A DNA stretch of 64,000 bases from Brachionus manjavacas (Eukaryota > Rotifera > Eurotatoria > Ploima > Brachionidae). Under the pieces are notes generated by a model. That model made no database searches and had not been told where the DNA came from. It worked only from the letters and a program-made list of their open reading frames with translations. The stretch lies in NCBI GenBank assembly GCA_019054805.1, contig JAHQIY010000009.1:310001-374000 (forward strand), read 5' to 3'. This document shows, piece after piece, positions 1 through 10,377 of this stretch (position 1 is its first letter; each line of letters opens with the position of its first letter). The position numbers and the translations under genes are program-made.

Positions 1-712
1 AACTCATAAACATGACTTTTGATGAGTCAAGGGAAGATTAAGCTAAAGCTACTCAGATTAAAAAAAAATTCAAAAATAAATCAAGTTAAACATAAAGTAA
101 AATATAAAAAAATAAAAAATAGACAAATTAAAATAAAAGAGTTTAATCTTCAAAATTTATTTTTTCTCATTTCTATAGGAAATTACAATTAAAATATTCT
201 TCAATTTCTTGAATCAATCAATTTGATAGAATTTATCGGTGGCAATACGACTTGGAAAAGAGAATTCAAATTGATATACTCAAATGCAAAAAGTCTTCAA
301 CCTAATAGGCCATGTCAGTAGACTCAATTAAATTTGATGCTAAATAATTAAAGATTGAAATGACACGGGATTTAAATTTATTTTTTTTTAAAGATCTTTA
401 ATGACTTTCTGACAGTGCAATTTTTACTTCATTTATTGAACACACAAAGCTATTATTATCCATTTTTTCCAATTGCCTTAATCGTTTAATTAAATAAAAT
501 AAACTCAAGTTATTCAATAAAATTTTGTACTTAATTTTTGGGGAAAAGTCTATTAATTCAATTTTAATAATAAAAAAGAATAAAAATCAATATAAGAGTA
601 ATAAAAATATATTATAATGTATTTAGCAGAAATTAAGAATTTTTTTTATTTTGATTATGATAAATATCTACATGTTTAAAAAAAAAATATTTTGATACCT
701 AAAAGGTTTTGT
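1..712. other. AT-rich intergenic, nothing identified
   Basis: Homopolymer-rich A/T sequence. I see no exon-like stretch, RNA gene or repeat boundary that I can support. Confidence 0.6.
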
Positions 713-1082
713 ATAAACTTACACCCATCAAGATAGTGAAAAAACAAGACCGGATGCAAATCACCAAAATTTTTGTAAAAAATTGATATTTATTCCTAAT
801 TGTCTGAATTTTCATGTACACCCTTTTTCATTTAAAAAAAAATTATCATCACCTTTAAATTTCGAAAAAAAAAAAATTAAAATACCCAAAAACATCCTTA
901 TAACTTTTCAGATGCATCTAAAAGCTGATTATATTTTTGAAAAGAGAATAAAATTTAAAAGAAAATGTAGATTTTATAAATAAAATAAAATTTTCAATAT
1001 TGCTTTTGTTACCTTTTATAAAAATTTGCTGATTTACACCCAGTGTTGTTTTTTCACAATCTTGATGAGTATAAGTTTTATA
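713..1082. mobile_element. MITE-like element with terminal inverted repeats
   Basis: The sequence at about 714-780 reappears in reverse complement at about 1015-1081. Both arms share the core ATCAAGAT(A/T)GTGAAAAAACA over roughly 65 bp with about ten mismatches. The interior is AT-rich and non-coding. Size and structure fit a non-autonomous DNA transposon; the superfamily and the exact ends are not determined. Confidence 0.6.
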
Positions 1083-1620
1083 AGTTTTTGACTTAACTAA
1101 ACATAAAAAATATTGATTAAAAATTTGCGAGAAAATAATTCCGAGTAAATTAGTATATTGAAAAAATATGTTTTGATTTTATTTAAGAGAATAAGTTGAA
1201 AAACTTCATTTTTTAATAAAATTTTTACTAATATTGTTTTAATCAAGAACAAGATTTAAAATAAGTCTTTTATTTTCTAAATTCTTTTAAATTAATTGAA
1301 ACTTGTGATAAATAAATTTAAAAAAATGATTGCTTTGTTTTTTTTAAATTGTAACTCTTATTCCAATTTTGAATGTTGAATTAGATATATTATATAAAGA
1401 AAGATAGATTTTAAATAAAAATTTTTTAAAAATTCTAAAGAAAAAGAATTGAGATAATCAATCTTTTATCAAAATAATTTGCTTTAAATTTAAGCCTAAA
1501 ATTGAGTCCACATAAAAAATTAGACCTGTTGAATTTAGCATATTAAATACCTTTAGCAAAGAGGTTTAAAATATGATTACTAATTATTTGAGTTATTTTG
1601 CTTAAAAAAAAGAACAAAAT
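1083..1620. other. AT-rich intergenic upstream of the coiled-coil gene
   Basis: No feature identified. It probably contains the promoter and 5'UTR of the gene that starts at 1621. Confidence 0.5.
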
Positions 1621-2645
1621 ATGTCCATTTCATTTCCTGATTGCGGTTCCAAAGGATCGTGCTTGTGCGAAGATGCCGAAATGCTGCGTAAACAACGTGA
1701 AGAGATAATTCTCTTGACTAAAGAACTTAAAAACCAAGAGGACCAGATAGGGGTCTTCCAAGCGAATAATAAAAAGCTAAAGGACACCATCAAAAACCTA
1801 AAAGAAGAAAAGAATAAAACTGAAATCGAGATCCAGAGCAAGAATTCTGAAATTACCTCGCTCAAAGGTAAAAAAAATATTTTGAATAAATTAATTTTTA
1901 ATTTTTGCAAAAAAAATTTATTAATCAAGATTGCATAGAGAATATAAAAAAAGAAAATGAATTATTAAAAAACAAAATTAGCCAAAAAGACTCTTATATT
2001 CAGAGCCAGAGCAAAAAAAATTTATCGCTGAACGATGAACTAAATAAACTCAAGCTAAAAGTTGCTGAAAAAGAAAAATCTTCTGAAGTATTTCACTTTT
2101 TAAAGATTTTGTCACAATATTTTAAAAATATTTTCTCTTTTTAAAGAAACTTAACTCTGAGGTAGTAAAATTAAAATCAAATTTTAAAGATCAGTTAAAA
2201 CAAAGCGTTGACTTAAGAAATCAAGCGAACGATTTAATCAAAACAGTGGAGTCTAAAGTATTTTCAAATAATTTATTTTTAATTTTAAAAGAGTTCAAAA
2301 AGATTTTTTTTTAAGAACGATTTGCTGAAGCTTTCTTCTAACCAGATTGAACTGTTGGAAAATAATTTGCGCAATGTTTACGCATTCATTTCAAATTATA
2401 TCAAAAGAAGTGAAGAGAATACAATTACTATTGAGCTTAATGATAAAAGTTGTAATAAATCTCTGAAACTATCACCTAATGGTACCGACATAAAGCAAAA
2501 CATGTGCTCTGATGAGATCAGAGACATGTTCAATAATCTTTTGTGCGATTCTTCCAACAAAAGCGAAAAGTTTCTAGATTTATTCAATTCAATAAAAACA
2601 AATGAAAAACAAAATAGAACCAGTACACCAGCCGAGTTTTTATGA
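1621..2645 (+). CDS. four-exon coiled-coil protein, unknown function
   Basis: Exons 1621-1867, 1930-2087, 2147-2257 and 2316-2645 join with frame continuity through GT..AG introns of 58-62 bp to give about 281 aa. An alternative acceptor at 1938 would remove three residues. The N-terminus has a small Cys cluster (CGSKGSCLCEDAEM). Residues of about 22-160 are rich in Lys/Glu/Leu/Asn heptads typical of a long coiled coil. The C-terminal third (exon 4) is globular-looking, with three cysteines, and ends in STPAEFL. No catalytic motif or known domain is recognised. The base composition is less AT-extreme than the flanks, and all four exons are open, so I think it is a real gene. Function is not assigned; a cytoskeletal or scaffold role would be only a guess. 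Confidence 0.72.
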
Positions 2646-3419
2646 GAATTTTTTTGTTGAACATAAAGGAACTTAATAAAAATAAAATTTTAAAATTTTT
2701 ATCTTTTTTAAATACATCATTTTATGCAAAGCCATTGAAACAACACCATCCTATTCCAGTGAGTTTTAGTTTTTTTTTTGACACGAACTAATTTGGATAA
2801 AAAGTTTATAAAAAAAAATCTTTAGTAAAATCAATAATAAAAAAGTAATGATAAAATCAGAATGATTAAAATATTTTTTTCGTGAATCTTTAAGTTTGAA
2901 AATTTGAATATTTTTTCATTTTTGTTTTTTTTATTCAGATTTGGTCTAAAAAAATTAAAATATTTTTAAAAAACTGGCTTTATTAAAAATTCCAAGATTC
3001 TGGCGTCATATAAATCCTTTTAAAAAGGCTTAAGCTATGGAATAACCATCAAAACATAATTTTCTAGAAAATCAAATTCAAAAATACAACAGAATCTAAT
3101 AACTTTATTCATGATATCTAACGATTTTTTAATTTTAGAGCTTAAAATTGAATTTTAAAGATTTTATTAGAAAATTGAGTCATTTTTGACCTTTTTTTGG
3201 ATCAAATTAGTTTTACATTAAAAAATTAAAACCTACAAGTAAATTTTTTCTAGTTTCAGAAAATAAAGAAAAAGAAGTGGTTGATCAATAAATTTCAAAT
3301 AAAAATTTTAAGTTTTCGATTTTGAATCTACTAAATATCATTTTATTGATCTTTGATTTAGAAGAAAATTATCTGAATTTTTATCAGAAATAAAAATGAA
3401 ATGAAATCTTTAGCCCGTA
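2646..3419. other. AT-rich intergenic, nothing identified
   Basis: Low-complexity A/T sequence between the coiled-coil gene and the LINE remnant. Confidence 0.5.
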
Positions 3420-5035
3420 AAATATACAGAAATACTCAAACAAATTAGATATAAACAAAACTGCTGGATCTGAAAAAGTAGTTGCATCGGTTCTTAAAAA
3501 TTGTGCCGCATCTTTAGCAAACCCTTTATCAAAAATTTTAATCAAGTCATACTCTGATGGTTTTGGTTGCCTGAATGTTGGAAGTTAGCTAATATTTCAT
3601 CCCTGCATAAAAGTGGGCCAAAAATTATAGACCAGTCTCAATAACATCGATAGTTGGTAAAGTTATAGAGAAAATCTTGAGGGATGAAATCATGACTTTC
3701 TTATTAATGAACAAGTTAATCAACGAGAAGCAGCATTGTTTTATGCCAGGCAAATCATGTACCACAAATCTAATTGACTTTGTTGACAAAGTAACATATG
3801 AGGTCGATAATGGAAACTTAATCGATATCATTTACACTGACTTCTCTTAGGCGTTTGATAAAGTCTCGCATAGAAAGCTTTAAAGAAAATTAAGAGCATA
3901 TGGTATTGTAAATGAAGCATTTGTATGGATTAAATCCTTTCTTATTGACAGGAAGCAAAGAGTTGTTCTTGGTGATGCAGTGCCAGAATGCGAAGAGGTC
4001 ACTAGTGGCGTCCCTCAAGGATCGGTTTTGGACCCAATTTTGTTAGTAATCTACATAAATGATCTATTGAATTCAATTTAAAGTCCATGTCTTTCATATG
4101 AAGACGACTTGAAAATATTGGGGGTTTTTAGTAAGAATAATTTGGATCAACTCAACTTCAAGATGATCTCTTTGTATTAAGTAACTGGACAACAATATGA
4201 TCCACTGAGCTAAATGTATTAAAGTGTAAAACAATGTATTTTGGTCGAAATAGGAATAAAACTGTATATACAGTTCCAATCTTGGATGGAGCACTGACCC
4301 TTAGAGAAACTGTTGAAGAAAAAGACCTTGGTGTTGTTGTCTCTAATGACCTTAAATGAAATAAACAATGCTCGTCTGCGGCATCTAAAGCCAACAGAGT
4401 ATAAGATCAGATCAGGAAATGCGTTCGTTTGTTTGGACAAAGAAGCTTTTTAACTTTTATACATAGGACTTGTCAGACCGCATCTTGAATACACTGTAAG
4501 TAACTGGAACCCATCAACGAAATATAGCATAAACATAGTCGAAAGAGTTCAAAGAAGAACGACGAAGCTAGTCCAAAGTTTGAAGGAAAAGTCGTACCAA
4601 GAAATATGGCTAATGGCTTTGGACTTAATGAGCTTAGAAGACCGTAGAACAAGAGGGGATCTTATTCAAATGTTCAAAATAGTCAAACATCATGAGAATA
4701 TTAACCTATTGAAAGTTGTGAACCTGGCTACAAGTTTGAATCTGAACATGAGAAGAAAACATAACATGAAGCTAGGGAAAGAAATGTGCAAACAAGTTAT
4801 ATCAAGATATAACTTTCTGACCAACAGAATGGTTTCAAAATGGAATGCTCTATCGCAAAGTCAACTCAGTGACAGTTAATGGCTTTAAAGCGGGTATTGA
4901 CAGAGAATTGTTTAATATTGAATAAAGAAAGAAACGAAAGACTGCCACAGCTCTTATAGAACTAAATGCCGGAAGGCGTTAGTAAAGATCTCTATACTGC
5001 AGTCTCATAACTACTTTTACAACTACTACTACTAA
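3420..5035 (+). mobile_element. decayed LINE (family B), RT and C-terminal domain plus 3' tail
   Basis: Translation in shifting frames gives a non-LTR reverse transcriptase: a region like SNYRPVSLTS with the frame broken at about 3610-3650, a motif-A-like FDKVSHRKL at about 3850, SGVPQGSV at about 4005-4030, and the catalytic box read as YEDD (TATGAAGACGAC, about 4097) instead of YADD. Many stops and frameshifts are present. The open stretch at 4580-4879 carries the LINE C-terminal signature RRTRGDLIQMFKIV. The 3' UTR ends at about 5010-5032 with CTACTTTTACAACTACTACTAC, i.e. an (ACT)n tail. The architecture fits CR1/L2-like LINEs. It is truncated at the 5' end and dead. Confidence 0.85.
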
Positions 5036-6515
5036 ATCTACAATAAAAATTTTAATTTCGTTTCGCCATAATACAGTTTATTGTAGAGTTTAAATTTATT
5101 TTTACAATTTTCAAACAAAGATTTAAAAGAATGAATTAAAAATCAATTTGAAAAAAAATTGTATTTTTTTTTTAATTAAAATAATAGACATAATAGTAGA
5201 AATAATTTTTGATTAATTTGAAAAAAAAATGAAATAATAGCTAATTTCATCATTTGTATATAATGATTTTAATCAATTTAGTTTTGATCATTTAATTATA
5301 ATTATGAATTACAGGTTGCCGTTTATGCGACATTCCTCAGACTAGAATTAAAAAACAGGAAAAACGAGAATTTTTTAGGTAAAAATAAAGGCATGTTGAA
5401 TTTTATGATCAAAACTTTATATCAAATTGCTCATTTTATAATTAATAATAAATTTCCTGAAGATTTAGGAAGAATTTTATAAAATTCTTGATGAAACATT
5501 GATTAACATAGTTTGTTAAATTAAAATTTCAAAAAAAAAGAATTGTAAATTAATAGTATGCTCAAAATTAACTAAAATGATCGATTATTTTTGATTTTTT
5601 AGTAAAGTTAATAATGCAAATAAATAAATTTTTTTCTAAATATAAAATATCATATGGTTTTTTAATTTTATTATCTTTGCGAAGTTAAGTTTTTTGTCTT
5701 TCGGATTTGGTACTCTTTTTAATTCTAAAAATCGATTATTAATCCATTTATTTTATGATCAACTAAAAAAAATTTTTGAGACTGTAGCATAATATGTTAA
5801 TTCATTACCAATAAAAAAAAAATCATTTCGTTAATTTAAGAAATTATTTTGCTTACTTTATAATTGAGCATTTGATCATTTGATCATAAACTTCAACATG
5901 CCAAAATAAAGCTAAATTCCACTTTGGATACATTATAGGTCCTTTTTTTCCAAATTAGTTTTCTTTTAAGAATACATACAGATATTAAGATTTACTAGAA
6001 ATAATTAATTTCAAAATTTATTAAAAATTAAAAAATGCAATTTTGTAAATAAATTCTATTTTATTGATAAGAATTCAAAAATTTGTCAATTAAGTGTTAC
6101 AATATAAGCCTTTTCAAACAAATTTTCCTATAGAAAAATTAAAATGATTCTTTATTTCATACTCAAAATCCTAAAGGTGTTTACAAATTAAAAAATAACA
6201 AGGTTTTATCCGATTCTCCGCTGCCGGAATGATAAAAATAAAAAAATAGAAATTTGTTTTGATTATTTAATTAATAGATTGATTCAATTTATTATATTGA
6301 AAAATTGTTTTTAAACATTAATTTAAAAAAAATGTTTATTTATATTTATTAAATATATTTTATTTTTGATCTTTTTTAATAATAATTGTTTAAGATATTT
6401 TTTTCTAAGTTAATAAACTTCATTTTTAATGTAACTTCTTCGATTTTGTTTGTCAGCTTTTTTTCTGCAATTAATTTATTTTTTAAAATATCTAAAGTGT
6501 GAAATAAATCTAACC
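5036..6515. other. AT-rich spacer between two LINEs
   Basis: One short, less AT-rich stretch at about 5314-5380 is bounded by an AG and a GTAAAA and could be an isolated exon relic, but nothing supports a gene. Otherwise there is no feature. Confidence 0.5.
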
Positions 6516-6536
6516 TTAGTAGTAGTAGTAGTAGTT

Positions 6537-6654
6537 TTGACTGTAGCTGGCTAGCCAGCGAGTGTGCTGATAAGGCACACTATGACAGCTGATGTGATTG
6601 ATTGCTGCTCATCCAGCAATCAATGCCTGCTTTAAAGCTGTTAACATTCGGGGC
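6537..6654 (-). other. LINE family A 3' UTR with nested hairpins
   Basis: Three inverted motifs occur in a row: the palindrome GCTGGCTAGCCAGC (about 6545-6560), GTGTGCTGATAAGGCACAC (stem GTGTGC/GCACAC, about 6560-6580), and GATTGCTG..CAGCAATC around the sequence GCTCATC (about 6600-6622). The first two are kept in the copies at 55.9 and 62.8 kb, with small changes. This is a likely recognition structure for target-primed reverse transcription. Confidence 0.7.
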
Positions 6655-8823
6655 TTAAACTAACTGATTTGGCAGTGAGTTCCATTTGTTAGCGATTCTG
6701 TTGAAAAAAAAGTTATCTCTATGTTGGAGCCTCGAAATTTCTTTGTGATATTTGAAGCACTGACCTCTTCCTTGGATTTTGGTGACATTAAAATTGTTGC
6801 TTTTTTCAACCAATTCTATTCCATGCATGAACTTGTATAATTGAATTAGATCACCTCTTTTTCTTCTTTCCACCAGATTTGGAATGTTTAAAGCCTTCAA
6901 TCTGCTTTCATACGGTTTGTTTCTAATTGAAGAAACAAATTTCGTAGCTCTGCGTTGAATCCTCTCAAGATTCTCACAATCCGACTTAAGAAATGGAGAC
7001 CATACAGGCACAGCAAATTCCAAAAGAGGACGAACAAAAGTTAAATACAATGATCTAAATAACTTACAATCAAAACGAGCGAATGATTTCCTGATGCGAC
7101 CCAACATTTGATTTGCTTTGTTTGTAGCCTCTATCACTTGGTTTTTCCATTTGAGATTTGTATTGAAGAGAACTCCAAGATCTCCTTCGGTTTCAGACGT
7201 TGATAACTGTTTACCATTAATAGAATAAGTGAATTTTTTGTTTTTATGACCGTAATGCATAACCACACATTTTGATGTGTTGAAGAGAAGAAGCCAATCT
7301 TGAGTCCACTTGAAAATTAAATCTAAATCTGATTGAAGTTTCACTGCGCATATTTCTGATACCGTTTGCGAGAATATTTTTGTATCATCTGCATACATTT
7401 TGACAATATTCTCTATTCCTTTTAGTAGATCATTGATATACAAAACGAACAAAAGTGGACCAATCACTGATCCTTGTGGTACACCGCTAAAAATCTCCAC
7501 CCAATCCGACAAAATTTCACCTTGAACAACTCGTTGCCTTCTATTTTTCAAAAAAGCCTCAATCCATTTTAGTTTCAGACCATCAAAGCCATACGCTTTC
7601 AATTTAGCTATTAGTCGTCTGTGCGGAACAGTATCAAATGCTTTCGCAAAATCAAGCAGAATTACATCAACAGGAATACTTTTATCTAGACTCATTGAGA
7701 TAAAATCTAGAGTTTCCATAAGATTAGATGTACATGACTTTTTCCTGACAAATCCATGCTGTTCTTTAGATATAATATTGTTCTTATAAAGATAGTCTTC
7801 CATTTTGGTTCTTATTATGCTTTCCATTATTTTGCACGGAATTGAAGTTAAAGACACGGGACGATAATTGCTGGCCGTTGATTTATCACCTTTTTTAAAC
7901 AATGGAGTAATATTTGCTGATCTGAATTGTATTGGAAGCTGACTATTAGATAAAGACTTTCTGAAAATTAAAGTTAAAGGAACAGTAAAGGCTTCTGCAC
8001 AGTTTTTTAGCAATAGCGGATGAAGCTTGTCTACACCACATGATTTATTTTGATTAAGGTCTTGTAATTTTTTATAAACCACTTCATAACTAATATCATT
8101 TGGTTCAATGTCAATATATTCTGAACAGTTTTCATTTAGTTCAGCTACAAAAGGTGGAAGCTCCCCATCTTGTTCAACAACAAAAACATCTTGAAAACAT
8201 TTATTTAGTAGATTTGATATCTCTTTCGGTTCTTGTGTTAATTCATTGTTTGACTTCTTTAATGCTTTGATTGATTCTCTGATTACTTGTTGATCATTTA
8301 GATATTTGTATAATAATTTTGGATTCTTCTTAGCTTTATCTACTAAATTTTGTTCATAAGTTAGTCTGGCTCTTTTTATTTCCGAAGAAACTAATTTACA
8401 GATACTTTTGTAATCATTATAAAGATTCATATCCTTCCAGTTACATGAACAGTTCCTGTATCTAAGATTTTTCTTATTCCTAATTAAGATCTTGAGATCA
8501 TCTTTTATCCAAGGTTTTGAGATTTTTCTTTGACTTTTCTTTTTAGAGCCATCCGTCACTGGAATGAATCGATTACTAGCTTCGCTGACATAGAAAATAA
8601 ACTCATTGTACATTTCCTGAATATTTAAATTCTCAAATAAGTGCACCCAATCAATATTTGATAAAAAATCAGAAATTTTTTCAAAGTCAGCTTTACTATA
8701 AAGAAATTTTTCAATAATATATGATTCCTTACTAACCTTGTTTTTGAGTACAAAATTGAAAAAGATAACCAGATGTCCTTTATTAATGTTACCAAGCACA
8801 AATTTTGTATCGATTGCACACAC
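6655..8823 (-). CDS. LINE reverse transcriptase domain (ORF2, C-terminal part)
   Basis: An open frame of 722 aa. RT landmarks in order: ITPLFKKGDKSTASNYRPVS, then ILLDFAKAFDTVPHRRL (motif A, catalytic Asp in DFAKAFD), SGVPQGSVIGP, and KMYADDTKIFS (the YADD box). The C-terminal region has FVRPLLEFAVPVWSPFL and RRATKFVSSIRNK, typical of CR1/L2/jockey-type LINEs, and RKRGDLIQLYKFMHG near the end. The N-terminal approximately 200 aa is the linker after the endonuclease. The first few residues belong to a frame displaced from the endonuclease, so the listed start is the limit of the open frame, not a native start codon. Activity at this locus is unlikely because the endonuclease is broken. Confidence 0.9.
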   Translation of the reverse strand: MCAIDTKFVLGNINKGHLVIFFNFVLKNKVSKESYIIEKFLYSKADFEKISDFLSNIDWVHLFENLNIQEMYNEFIFYVSEASNRFIPVTDGSKKKSQRKISKPWIKDDLKILIRNKKNLRYRNCSCNWKDMNLYNDYKSICKLVSSEIKRARLTYEQNLVDKAKKNPKLLYKYLNDQQVIRESIKALKKSNNELTQEPKEISNLLNKCFQDVFVVEQDGELPPFVAELNENCSEYIDIEPNDISYEVVYKKLQDLNQNKSCGVDKLHPLLLKNCAEAFTVPLTLIFRKSLSNSQLPIQFRSANITPLFKKGDKSTASNYRPVSLTSIPCKIMESIIRTKMEDYLYKNNIISKEQHGFVRKKSCTSNLMETLDFISMSLDKSIPVDVILLDFAKAFDTVPHRRLIAKLKAYGFDGLKLKWIEAFLKNRRQRVVQGEILSDWVEIFSGVPQGSVIGPLLFVLYINDLLKGIENIVKMYADDTKIFSQTVSEICAVKLQSDLDLIFKWTQDWLLLFNTSKCVVMHYGHKNKKFTYSINGKQLSTSETEGDLGVLFNTNLKWKNQVIEATNKANQMLGRIRKSFARFDCKLFRSLYLTFVRPLLEFAVPVWSPFLKSDCENLERIQRRATKFVSSIRNKPYESRLKALNIPNLVERRKRGDLIQLYKFMHGIELVEKSNNFNVTKIQGRGQCFKYHKEISRLQHRDNFFFNRIANKWNSLPNQLV

Positions 8824-9566
8824 TGTCAGACTGAGTCGTGAAAATCAAATCCAAAGTGTTGACAGCTTTTTCGTTTGACATTTGAAATGTTGGAACATTT
8901 ACATGCTGATATAAAAAAGTGTCGCTTAGCGTCTCGCTGAATTTATGTTCGATGCCATTTTCGTTTAAGATTTCTGAAACACAGCCATTTGACCAGATGA
9001 TTGATGGAAAGTTAAAGTCACCCATTATTAGAATATCCTTAAAACCTCTTTAATCCACAAAGTCTTTAGCTTGTTTGAAGACATATCAACAAAAAAAATC
9101 GTTCATATCAACAAAATCGTTTGGCCTATAAAGACAGCCATCTAAATACTTTTCACAGTTAAAGTTAACAACTACCCAAATTTGTTCTATTTTACTTAAA
9201 TTAAAACCTGCATCATTTAATTCAAATGAATCGATATTTTCATCAATGTAGAGACATACACCCCCGCCTCTGCGTCCATCACTTCTGTCCTTTCTGTACA
9301 AATTGTATCCTTTAATGTTTGAAATTTGAGTTGCTCTTAAACCAAGTCTCACTTACTGCCACAATTTGTGGACTATATGTTTCAATAACAACACTGAATT
9401 CATCAAGTTTATTGTCCAAGGAGGTAGCATTTAAATACATAGATTTTAAAGATTCGAGATTATCCACACGTGATAACGCTTTTGATGAACGATTATTGCT
9501 TCTTGAATTTGACGATCTGATTTCCACGGATGCCATATCGAAAGGGCGAGTCTTGTGAAAGACCAT
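8789..9566 (-). pseudogene. LINE endonuclease domain, frameshifted
   Basis: The domain continues across at least three frames: 9566-9312 (MYLNATSLDNKLDEF, VAVSETWFKSN), 9352-9086 (YNLYRKDRSDGRRGGGVCLY, CLYRPND) and 9025-8789 (MGDFNFPSIIW, NTLDLIFT). SETW, GGV-LY, YRP and GDFN are signatures of the APE-type endonuclease of LINEs. A duplicated GATTTT..GTTGATATG motif near 9090-9120 and in-frame TGA and TAA at about 9086 and 9052 break it further. The N-terminus overlaps the 3' end of ORF1 by about 70 nt in another frame. Confidence 0.85.
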
Positions 9567-10251
9567 TATTTGCTTCGTTTCTTTGTTTCCTCAATTCATA
9601 GTCTAAAGCTCTTTCGGTTTCAGTCAAATCTAGACTAAGATAAATAGATTTGAAATTATTTGAATCTCGCAACTTTTTGGCTGCTAGGAGTAGTGGATTT
9701 CTGTTTGCTTCTTCTTTGAGTTCTACTAGAATTGGGCCTGGTTTACTTTGGTCTTTCGATCTCAAGCGTCTTGAATACGCTGGCTTGACATCACCTTTTC
9801 CAATAGTGGTCAAAATTTGTTTGATTTTTTCTTCATCTTCTGCCCTCCTGTCTGTTAGAATCTCTTTCTTTGATTCTGGCACACCATAAATGATCACATT
9901 TTTTTTTCTTTTGATTCTTTCATTCATTTCGCTGATGGTTGCATTTGCTACAGCTATCTGGTCGGCTGGTTTTTTTGCATTTTTTGTCCCTTGTTTTACA
10001 ACTTGAACCCACTGACTACTGATGTTGGATGAGTTTGCTGTTTTATTTGCTGCTGCCAATTCAGATTTCAGTTTGTGTATTTCAATGTCTTTCTCAATTT
10101 CTCTTTCCTCTAGATGTTTCACATGATTTGAAAGCTCCAGGACGAATTTCGAAATATTACCGCACCATTCATGCAAAGTTTTTGAATGCCCAGATACGGT
10201 TCCCTGTCCAAACGTTGGCCAGTTTGTTTCAAGCAAAAAATTTGAGTCCAT
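9493..10251 (-). CDS. LINE ORF1 protein
   Basis: 252 aa, starting with ATG. The N-terminal half has a predicted coiled coil (about residues 35-75, LSNHVKHLEEREIEKDIEIH). The C-terminal half begins with RKKNVIIYGVPES at about 115-127, the start of the RNA-binding (RRM-like) fold seen in many LINE ORF1 proteins, followed by basic stretches (RRLRSKDQSKPGP). These proteins bind element RNA and form ribonucleoprotein particles. The frame is fully open, although ORF2 downstream is damaged. ORF2 starts inside the 3' end of this frame. Confidence 0.85.
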   Translation of the reverse strand: MDSNFLLETNWPTFGQGTVSGHSKTLHEWCGNISKFVLELSNHVKHLEEREIEKDIEIHKLKSELAAANKTANSSNISSQWVQVVKQGTKNAKKPADQIAVANATISEMNERIKRKKNVIIYGVPESKKEILTDRRAEDEEKIKQILTTIGKGDVKPAYSRRLRSKDQSKPGPILVELKEEANRNPLLLAAKKLRDSNNFKSIYLSLDLTETERALDYELRKQRNEANNGLSQDSPFRYGIRGNQIVKFKKQ

Positions 10252-10377
10252 TTGACAAAAACTGCGTGCTTTTTATTTTATTTTGGCTTACTTGTGCTTT
10301 TTTCCTTACTTTTGGCTTACGTGTGCTTATATTTTGGTGTGTTCTTTTCAATATTTTTTTTTTTTTTTTTTTTTTTA

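Larger units (their letters stand above)
6516..10377 (-). mobile_element. near full-length LINE (family A, copy 1)
   Basis: Read on the minus strand it contains: a 5' leader with a poly-A run (10351-10377), ORF1 (10251-9493), an apurinic-like endonuclease in broken frames (9566 to about 8800), an intact RT-plus-C-terminal frame (8823-6655), a short 3' UTR with strong hairpins (about 6654-6540), and a terminal (ACT)n tail (TAG repeat at 6517-6534 on the plus strand). Two-ORF organisation, EN upstream of RT and a microsatellite tail are the CR1/L2-type LINE layout. The endonuclease frameshifts make this copy non-autonomous. Copies 2 and 3 of the same family lie at 55.9 and 62.8 kb. Confidence 0.92.

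Noticed and set aside
783..983. Open frame of 66 codons
   Set aside because: It lies inside the MITE, is Lys/Phe/Ile-rich as expected from A/T runs, and has no motif.
5314..5380. AG-bounded, GT-ended stretch that could be an exon
   Set aside because: No partner exon or homology can be seen on either side.
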